From contig CAKAPY010000063.1 of assembly GCA_916719935.1 (NCBI GenBank), forward strand, positions 1-7,404: a DNA stretch of 7,404 bases, given 5' to 3'. The translations under genes were made by a program, and so were the position numbers. Positions 1-4,089 of this stretch are shown one piece after another. Under the pieces are notes generated by a model. The model was not told the DNA's origin, did no database searches, and saw nothing but the letters and a program-made list of their open reading frames with translations. This stretch comes from an uncultured Actinomyces sp. GTDB taxonomy: Bacteria > Actinomycetota > Actinomycetes > Actinomycetales > Actinomycetaceae. Each line of letters begins with the position of its first letter. Within the stretch, counting starts at the first letter, position 1.

Positions 1-234
1 AATCGAGCGGTAGTTTGGGGCAACTCGAGAAGGGCGGAAAGGAAGAATTACGCCTTCCAGAACTGGCTTCCAGATCAAAGGATGAAGTTCGATCACACGA
101 CGATCGCTCAGGAATTCCCGCAGGAAACGGCGAATATCCCCGGGACTGGGCGATTCTGGAGTACCGAGGTTAACCAGGAGCACTACGGGGATCTCAGCAG
201 GGTTTTCTGACTTTTCGTCATCTTCTGTCAACAC
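1..234 (-). CDS. hemH: Ferrochelatase, N-terminal part (cut by window edge)
   Basis: Ferrochelatase inserts ferrous iron into the porphyrin ring in the last steps of haem synthesis. Only the first 78 codons are present; the gene runs off the left edge with no stop. My own reverse-strand translation gives VVLLVNLGTPESPSPG, then RRFLREFLSDRRVIEL and VILPFRPSRVAPNY. These match the conserved HemH N-terminus: the LVNLGTP strand-loop, the R-FL-EFLSD-RV motif and the ILP-R-RVA segment. This is the E. coli-like protoporphyrin type rather than the usual actinobacterial coproporphyrin type. The start is a GTG at 234-232, seven bases after an AGG, with a TTG directly following in frame and an in-frame TGA two codons upstream, so the start can only be here or within a few codons. 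The first 14 residues are acidic and poorly conserved. The gene is divergent from the tRNA gene and not in an operon with anything to its right. Confidence 0.88.
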   Translation of the reverse strand, partial: MLTEDDEKSENPAEIPVVLLVNLGTPESPSPGDIRRFLREFLSDRRVIELHPLIWKPVLEGVILPFRPSRVAPNYRSI

Positions 235-249
235 AATTCAGCCTAACAT

Positions 250-290
250 TCGCCAGGCGATCTGCCTCTTGAATCGCACATTGCTGTGCG
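250..290. promoter_or_regulatory. Two small palindromes in the hemH upstream region
   Basis: Two perfect short inverted repeats lie just upstream of hemH: TCGCC-A-GGCGA at 250-260 and CGCACA-TTGC-TGTGCG at 275-290. They are 16 and 41 bp before the GTG start, where an operator or a leader hairpin would act. No convincing -35/-10 pair for hemH could be read in this 167-base gap. A role as operator is only a guess. Confidence 0.25.
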
Positions 291-322
291 GGCAATCCCA
301 CATCACCTCTGTCACGAAACGT

Positions 323-352
323 TTGCTTCTCACAAGTGGTAACCGCTAAAGT
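323..352 (+). promoter_or_regulatory. Candidate promoter of tRNA-Thr
   Basis: TTGCTT at 323-328 and TAAAGT at 347-352 are separated by 18 bp and resemble -35 and -10 boxes. Transcription would start near 359, giving a 5' leader of about 43 nt before the tRNA at 402. The match is by eye only. Confidence 0.4.
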
Positions 353-401
353 ACTTCAGGTAGCTTTTCTCCACCTCAGCAGTGAAGTGCAGATGAGCCC
401 G

Positions 402-474
402 GCCGCCTTAGCTCAGTCGGCAGAGCGATTCACTCGTAATGAATAGGTCGTGGGTTCGATTCCCACAGGCGGCT
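402..474 (+). tRNA. tRNA-Thr (anticodon CGT)
   Basis: A complete 73-nt cloverleaf can be folded. The acceptor stem pairs GCCGCCT (402-408) with AGGCGGC (467-473), with T474 as discriminator base. The D-arm is GCTC/GAGC (411-414 and 423-426). The anticodon stem is ATTCA/TGAAT around the loop CTCGTAA, with anticodon CGT at 435-437, which reads the threonine codon ACG. The T-arm is GTGGG/CCCAC with loop TTCGATT (455-461). The 3' CCA is not encoded (CAG follows), as is common in actinobacteria. It stands alone between two minus-strand genes and has its own terminator 5 nt downstream. Confidence 0.96.
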
Positions 475-479
475 CAGAC

Positions 480-524
480 AAGCCCGAAATGTCAACGAAA
501 ACTTCGTTGGCGTTTCGGGCTTTT
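480..524 (+). terminator. Rho-independent terminator of tRNA-Thr
   Basis: The outer stem pairs AAGCCCGAAA (480-489) with TTTCGGGCTT (513-522). A second inner stem, CAACGAA/TTCGTTG (493-499 with 503-509), closes on a 3-nt loop. A run of four Ts (521-524) follows on the plus strand. It begins 5 nt after the tRNA. Confidence 0.85.
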
Positions 525-532
525 GTGTTGAA

Positions 533-568
533 ACAGAAATGCCCGCGAGCGCAAGGCTCGCGGGCATT
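533..568 (-). terminator. Rho-independent terminator of the DUF2249 gene
   Basis: A perfect 13-bp stem joins 538-550 (AATGCCCGCGAGC) and 556-568 (GCTCGCGGGCATT) around a 5-nt loop. On the minus strand it is followed by a T-rich stretch (ATTTCTGTTTC) and lies 13 nt past the stop of the DUF2249 gene. The T-tract favours minus-strand use. Confidence 0.8.
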
Positions 569-581
569 GAACGTCCGAAGA

Positions 582-1166
582 TCAGGACAGACGCGTCACG
601 CGGTAGCGCCAGTCGACCGGACCGGTCTCGATGGTCTCGACGCGGTAGTGCGATTCGCTTTCCTGCAGGTAATTGAACAGCGGGACGGGCTGATGCGGAG
701 CAACAACGATCAGCGATGCACCAAGCGGCAGGTTATCCATCGCAGCAAAGAGCAGCGCATGACGAACAACCTTTGGCAGGGAGTGAATAACGAGCTCGTC
801 CTCACGGACAGCGGGATCCTGCGAGACGACGTGCGCGGTTCCCTGACCGTGATCACCGCAGCCACAGCCTCCGTGAGCAGATGCCTCAGCCTTGGGAGCT
901 GCCTGAGCAGCGTGTCCGTGGCCACCACAACCGCAACCACCCTGGGATTCAGGTGCGGGCGCGGCCTCAGCCTCATGCCCGTGTCCACCGCAACCACAGC
1001 CTCCGTGAGCCTTGGGTGCAGATGCTGCAGGATCAGCTTCCGCTTTCTTTCCATGGCCGCCACAACCGCAACCGCAACCGCCCTCAGAGGGGGTGGTCGA
1101 TACGTCGACCAGCTTGAATTGCTGTCCAGTTCCCGGCGCTGCTGCCTCGGGCAAAGTCTCTGCCAT
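582..1166 (-). CDS. DUF2249 protein with Cys/Gly/His-rich N-terminal repeats
   Basis: A 194-residue protein in two parts. Residues 123-192 match the DUF2249 fold: VIHSLPKVVRHALLFAAMD, then LPLGASLIVVAPHQPVPL and a C-terminal TGPVDWRYRVTR. DUF2249 is a small TusA-like domain often found near redox or nitrogen-oxide proteins; its biochemical role is not settled. Residues 29-108 hold four copies of GGCGCGGHGH or a close variant, beginning near residues 29, 55, 76 and 99, joined by Ala/Pro/Glu/Lys-rich linkers. Together they supply nine cysteines and many histidines, so metal binding (Zn, Cu, Ni or Fe-S) is a reasonable inference. No signal peptide or membrane segment is visible, so the protein is probably cytoplasmic. 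The start follows AGGAAGAGGAC six or more bases upstream. It is a single-gene unit with its own terminator. Confidence 0.82.
   Translation of the reverse strand: MAETLPEAAAPGTGQQFKLVDVSTTPSEGGCGCGCGGHGKKAEADPAASAPKAHGGCGCGGHGHEAEAAPAPESQGGCGCGGHGHAAQAAPKAEASAHGGCGCGDHGQGTAHVVSQDPAVREDELVIHSLPKVVRHALLFAAMDNLPLGASLIVVAPHQPVPLFNYLQESESHYRVETIETGPVDWRYRVTRLS
846..1082 (-). repeat. Four interspersed CGCGGHGH-coding repeats
   Basis: Inside the DUF2249 gene the motif is encoded four times: 1050-1082 (variant GGCGCGCGGHG-like, with three Cys), 975-1004, 912-941 and 846-872 (last copy CGCGDHGQ). The spacing is 26, 21 and 23 codons, so this is an interspersed protein repeat with variable linkers rather than a strict tandem DNA array. 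Confidence 0.85.
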
Positions 1167-1224
1167 TTTGTCCTCTTCCTTGGGATAAAGCTGTTAACCA
1201 GCGGGTACTCACAGGAACGCCCGC

Positions 1225-1262
1225 ACACAGACCTTTATTTCAGTTTAAATCCTTGTTAAATA
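1225..1262 (-). promoter_or_regulatory. AT-rich region, candidate promoter of the DUF2249 gene
   Basis: The 115-bp gap between the RidA-family gene and the DUF2249 gene contains a strikingly AT-rich stretch in otherwise GC-rich DNA. On the minus strand TTAACA (1259-1254) is followed 16 bp later by TAAAGG (1237-1232), a weak -35/-10 pair. This would give a leader of roughly 58 nt. No terminator for the RidA-family gene was found in the gap, so read-through is also possible. Confidence 0.3.
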
Positions 1263-1281
1263 GAGCGCTGAGCGATCCCAT

Positions 1282-1746
1282 TCACTCGCAGCGGAGTGCA
1301 AACTCCACCTCAACCTCGACCGAGGCATTGAGCGGCAAGGCTGCAACACCCACAGCCGAACGCGCGTGCTGAGAGCCAAAAACCTCACCCAGTAGCTCGG
1401 AGGCGCCATTGACCACAGCAGCCTGTCCATAGAAGTTCGGCAAGGACGCGACAAAAGCAGTCACCTTAACTACCGAAGCCAAGCGATCCACACCTCCCGC
1501 AACTGCAGCCGCAGCTGCCATCGCGTTCAACGCACAAATCCGCGCGGCCTCGTAGGCATCTTCGGGATCGGCACCCTCTTCACCGACCGCACCAATGCAT
1601 GCTAGCTCGCCATTTTCCAAGGGAAGCTGGCCGGAAGTGCGCACAACACCGCGATCCTCAATAGCGGGGACATAGGCGGCAACAGGCTTGGCAACCTCAG
1701 GAAGTTCAAGGCCAAGCTCAGCAAGTTTCTCCGAAGGCAGTGTCAT
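1282..1746 (-). CDS. RidA/YjgF/UK114-family protein
   Basis: A 154-residue member of the RidA superfamily, whose trimeric enzymes hydrolyse reactive enamine/imine intermediates made by PLP enzymes; other branches have unrelated or unknown roles. Recognisable parts are VRTSGQLPLENGEL (35-48), the helix with AYEAARICALNAMAA (64-78), VVKVTAFVAS (92-101) and the C-terminal HARSAVGVAALP segment (127-138). Arg129 sits where catalytic Arg105 lies in Salmonella RidA, and Glu residues follow in VEVEVEF. The protein is longer than classical RidA (about 128 aa) because of an N-terminal extension (MTLPSEKLAELGLELPE), typical of the YjgH-like or 'UK114-like 1' branch, so classical RidA activity is not assured. 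GTGAGG lies four bases before the ATG. It follows the VTC gene by 134 bp of structured intergenic DNA. Confidence 0.87.
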   Translation of the reverse strand: MTLPSEKLAELGLELPEVAKPVAAYVPAIEDRGVVRTSGQLPLENGELACIGAVGEEGADPEDAYEAARICALNAMAAAAAVAGGVDRLASVVKVTAFVASLPNFYGQAAVVNGASELLGEVFGSQHARSAVGVAALPLNASVEVEVEFALRCE

Positions 1747-1769
1747 TTTTCCTCACGATCTCATCAGAA

Positions 1770-1800
1770 CTGGGGGGCGTGGAATTTCCACACCCCCCAG
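1770..1800 (-). terminator. G/C-run hairpin before the RidA-family gene
   Basis: CTGGGGGG-CGTGG (1770-1782) pairs with CCAC-ACCCCCCAG (1788-1800). Read as minus-strand RNA the central pair is a tolerated U-G wobble, while in plus-strand RNA it would be a C-A mismatch, which points to minus-strand function. No clear U-tract follows (TTCTGATGAG). It could therefore be an imperfect terminator of the DUF4956-VTC unit or a leader structure of the RidA-family gene, whose ribosome binding site begins 14 nt on. Confidence 0.45.
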
Positions 1801-1804
1801 CCTA

Positions 1805-1874
1805 GTCCCGCGCAGCACCTCTGGGTCATCACGCACACTTCGCGGGACAGCTTGTGTGCGGGATCAACCCCGCA
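1805..1874 (-). other. Two further stem-loops after the VTC gene
   Basis: TGCGGG/CCCGCA at 1857-1862 and 1869-1874 forms a hairpin with a 6-nt loop, seven bases past the VTC stop. GTCCCGCG (1805-1812) and CGCGGGAC (1841-1848) form a perfect 8-bp inverted repeat with a 28-nt loop. With the hairpin at 1770-1800 they make three consecutive structures in 105 bases. None has a proper U-tract. Confidence 0.4.
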
Positions 1875-1880
1875 TTCGGC

Positions 1881-2684
1881 TCATGCGGCAAGCGCCTGCT
1901 GAACCGTCGGCCTCATCGTGAAGAAACGATCAATCACCCGAGTCCACCGGTTTGTCTGCAAGTCCGGAGTCAGTAGAGCCATCGCAGTCGCATACTTCGA
2001 GATACGCGACGGCCGGATCCTATTTGCCCACAGCAATCGGTCAAGCTCAGATGGAGCCGTGCCTGATTTGGTCTCAATAATCGCAATGTGGGGAGCCTGA
2101 AGCTCATGTCCCCACGAGTCCCATTCCAGGTCGGTGTCAATCGTCGCTCGCCCCTGGCCGTCGGCCATGAGAAGCGTCGAACGCGTGTAGGTTCCAGAGA
2201 GGACGGGGACCAGGGAATCAACCCGACCAACACCGTCAAAGCACTGAGCGTCCTCGAGCTTTTCGGCCACCCACAGCCTGCCCTCGCGACTCAGTTCCAT
2301 CCGCGCTGCCTGAGCAAAGTCGTAGGCCATGCGCTTCTTGACGGTATGCCCGCGCGGGCCTCGGGTCTTGACTTCCAGGAAGGCCAGCTCCGAATCAAGG
2401 TACGAGCGCGTACGGACCTTGTAGCGGCGGCGGCGCTTGTGCGCTGTGTCCATGAAGGAGTGCAGCTCAGGCGTATCGAAGTAGCAGGAGCCATAGCGCT
2501 GCTCGACCTTGCCGCCAATTTCGAGGATCTGCGTTGCGGGGTTCATGAACGCGATCAACTCATCCAAGCGATCCGTGGGCACGACGTACTTGCGATCGAC
2601 TCGCGTGAGCATCGCGGCACGCGCGTTCATCTCGTCGAGGCTGATTCGATCGAGGTTCGTCAGATTGTGTAGTTCGTGCGTCAT
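1881..2684 (-). CDS. VTC-domain protein, polyphosphate polymerase-like
   Basis: A 267-residue soluble protein of the VTC family, the CYTH-like tunnel fold that in yeast Vtc4 makes polyphosphate from ATP. The expected basic and acidic tunnel residues appear in order: R28-V-D-R-K32-Y, YFDT (68-71), KRRRRYKVRTRSY (83-95), FLEVKTRG (102-109), VKKR (115-118), SGTYTRSTL (163-171), RATID (179-183), IIETKSG (202-208) and SKYATAM (229-235). The paired E104/K106 and E204/K206 fit the catalytic EXK pattern of the fold. The start is set by GGAGG five bases upstream of ATG. It follows the DUF4956 gene by 54 bp with no terminator, so the two are almost certainly co-transcribed. Polyphosphate as the product is inferred from the family; few bacterial members have been tested. 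Confidence 0.88.
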   Translation of the reverse strand: MTHELHNLTNLDRISLDEMNARAAMLTRVDRKYVVPTDRLDELIAFMNPATQILEIGGKVEQRYGSCYFDTPELHSFMDTAHKRRRRYKVRTRSYLDSELAFLEVKTRGPRGHTVKKRMAYDFAQAARMELSREGRLWVAEKLEDAQCFDGVGRVDSLVPVLSGTYTRSTLLMADGQGRATIDTDLEWDSWGHELQAPHIAIIETKSGTAPSELDRLLWANRIRPSRISKYATAMALLTPDLQTNRWTRVIDRFFTMRPTVQQALAA

Positions 2685-2738
2685 GGTGTCCTCCAGTTCT
2701 TTCTCGAGGCCGAGGCCGGGGTGGTCGTTTGCGCAGGC

Positions 2739-3299
2739 TTAGCGCTTAGCCGGGACCCGGTAGCGAACGTCAACCAAGGTGAGATCGTTGACCATGTCGA
2801 GTTTGATGACCTTGACTCCGGTCACCTTCACACCCATGCGGGCCTCAAGCGCTTGGCGAAGTTCCTTCTCGTCTGCGATTGCACGGTCGAATTGGACTTG
2901 CTGCGAGCCAGAGCGTCCAAGGATCAGAGTGGAATCACCAACGGCCAAAGTTGCAAGCACCAATGCGACCATTGCGTAGGAGTAGATCGCTGTGCTCATG
3001 CCAAGGAGCAGGCCAATGGCAAGGGAAGCAAAGTAGTAGGCGATTTCTCGCTGGCTGATTTCGTCGGAACGAAGTCGGATGATTGACAAAACACCGAAGA
3101 GGCCCAGTCCTAGGCCTGCGGAGATCGTCGAGTTTGCCATGACGCTTGCGACCGCAAGGACGCCGATGTTCACAACAAAGAATGCGACGACAAGATCAGC
3201 GCGTCGGTGGCGGGGGTAATAGAGGGCTCCAACCAGGATCAACATTGCGAGAAGGTCGATGAGGATCGGCAGAACCATCGCTGTGGTGAGTGCAGTCAT
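2739..3299 (-). CDS. DUF4956 membrane protein
   Basis: A 186-residue membrane protein of the DUF4956 family. About five hydrophobic segments can be drawn (near 8-28, 36-55, 60-74, 87-101 and 104-121), followed by a soluble C-terminal domain (122-186). The family signature is the stretch GLFGVLSIIRLRSDEIS (66-82) followed by QREIAYYF (83-90), where Arg/Asp/Glu residues interrupt the membrane region. DUF4956 genes are repeatedly found beside VTC-domain genes, often with CotH kinase genes (from memory); no CotH gene lies in this window. The function is unknown. It could anchor the VTC protein or form the path for polymer export, by analogy with the transmembrane domain of eukaryotic VTC proteins. 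AGGAG lies six bases before the ATG. It is first in a two-gene unit, divergent from the plus-strand membrane gene. Confidence 0.87.
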   Translation of the reverse strand: MTALTTAMVLPILIDLLAMLILVGALYYPRHRRADLVVAFFVVNIGVLAVASVMANSTISAGLGLGLFGVLSIIRLRSDEISQREIAYYFASLAIGLLLGMSTAIYSYAMVALVLATLAVGDSTLILGRSGSQQVQFDRAIADEKELRQALEARMGVKVTGVKVIKLDMVNDLTLVDVRYRVPAKR

Positions 3300-3337
3300 T
3301 TGATGCTCCTCAAGGTTGTTTCGTGCGTGACGTAACT

Positions 3338-3366
3338 ATTGAGCCAGCGGAGTCTATGAATGAGCT
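3338..3366 (-). promoter_or_regulatory. 29-bp shared element, copy 1 (before DUF4956-VTC)
   Basis: ATTGAGCCAGC, a 4-bp spacer (GGAG) and TCTATGAATGAGCT recur almost exactly at 5960-5988: 26 of 29 bases are identical and the differences are confined to the spacer. It ends 38 bp before the DUF4956 start codon. Two TGAGC half-sites lie 21 bp apart (3340 and 3361), about two helical turns. On the minus strand TAGACT (3356-3351) could serve as a -10 box, with no good -35, which would fit an activator-dependent promoter. The element also lies in the gap upstream of the divergent plus-strand gene. Confidence 0.65.
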
Positions 3367-3410
3367 ATGTGGGAGACTTGTTCTAGCAATGCGTATTGGA
3401 AAGAGATCGA

Positions 3411-4037
3411 ATGCTCCCTTTTTTCTTCTTGGCGACAACCGTTTGTCTCTTGATCGGTCTTGGTTTTGCGATCTATGGACGCAGCTCCCACTGCTTGATC
3501 TTCGTTCGCGCGATCGGCTACCTGACGGGGAGCGCAATTGTTAATGCGATTCTCATGCTGATGCTGGTTTCACTATGTGGGAGCCTCCTCTTGCTTCTCC
3601 CCTCATCACTGCGGGGAAATGAGAATCTCCTGGACGATACGGCCTCGACTTTCTCTACAGGTCTTGGAAAGTTCCGCGCAGGGACTTTTTTGCTCATGAC
3701 GTTGACACTGATGATGGCTGCTGCGCTCATTCAGGTATACATTCACCGTTTTCTTTCAAAGCGCTTCACTTTTTTGACCGTCAGTAGCAAGACCTATCAG
3801 ATTGCTGAGTACATCATTCAGTGGACGACCATCTTCCTTGCCGCGTACCAGTTCTTCTTCAACGGCCTTCGTGATCTCGTGACCTCAATATGGAGTCAGA
3901 ACGAGGCCAGCTACATGTTCAGAATCGTGCTTTCTCCCGATAACGTTAATTTGATTCTCCAGCCTGTCCTTTTCTCCACATGGATCATGGTCGTTGTTGA
4001 GAGCCTGTATGCGCGCCGACAAGTGACGGCTAGCTGA
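3411..4037 (+). CDS. Unrecognised five-helix membrane protein
   Basis: A 208-residue hydrophobic protein that I cannot assign to a family. Numbered from the ATG at 3411, likely membrane segments are 2-22, 35-63 (long, very Leu/Met-rich), 90-111, 131-152 and 179-200, with polar loops at 64-89 and 153-178 and a short basic C-terminus. No catalytic motif is visible. The ATG at 3411 is preferred because GGAAAGAG precedes it by five bases; an in-frame TTG at 3396 would add five residues. It is the only plus-strand protein gene here, divergent from DUF4956-VTC and convergent with the lipoprotein gene. Hand counts in four 60-base lines give about 42-48% GC, against about 75% in a metX line and 60% in a lipoprotein-gene line, so it may be a later arrival. 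Membrane proteins are T-rich, which explains part of this. Confidence 0.72.
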   Translation: MLPFFFLATTVCLLIGLGFAIYGRSSHCLIFVRAIGYLTGSAIVNAILMLMLVSLCGSLLLLLPSSLRGNENLLDDTASTFSTGLGKFRAGTFLLMTLTLMMAAALIQVYIHRFLSKRFTFLTVSSKTYQIAEYIIQWTTIFLAAYQFFFNGLRDLVTSIWSQNEASYMFRIVLSPDNVNLILQPVLFSTWIMVVVESLYARRQVTAS

Positions 4038-4046
4038 AAAACACAC

Positions 4047-4086
4047 AGTGGGGGGATGCGACCGAAGTCGCATACCCCCACTCTTT
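4047..4086. terminator. Shared hairpin terminator between convergent genes
   Basis: AGTGGGGG-G-ATGCGAC (4047-4062) pairs with GTCGCAT-A-CCCCCACT (4067-4082), with one internal mismatch and a 4-nt loop. On the minus strand the loop is C(UUCG)G, an especially stable tetraloop, and a run of five Ts follows after CTGTGTG. On the plus strand only CTTT follows. It lies 9 nt past the plus-strand stop and 7 nt past the lipoprotein stop, so it probably ends both transcripts. Confidence 0.72.
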
Positions 4087-4089
4087 CAC

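Noticed and set aside
402..474. tRNA-Thr as an integration site for a mobile element
   Set aside because: No second copy of the tRNA 3' end, no integrase and no phage or transposon gene are visible in the window.
846..1082. Repeats in the DUF2249 gene as a CRISPR-like or tandem DNA array
   Set aside because: Unit spacing varies (26, 21 and 23 codons), identity follows the reading frame, and all copies code for the same peptide motif, so it is a protein repeat.
450..1259. 269-codon plus-strand open frame opposite the DUF2249 gene
   Set aside because: It would start inside the tRNA, run through its terminator and cover the antisense of a recognised DUF2249 gene; no ribosome binding site and no domain.
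3290..3544. 84-codon plus-strand open frame overlapping the start of the membrane gene
   Set aside because: It begins inside the DUF4956 start region without a ribosome binding site and ends in an alternative frame of the membrane gene; its product shows no family features.
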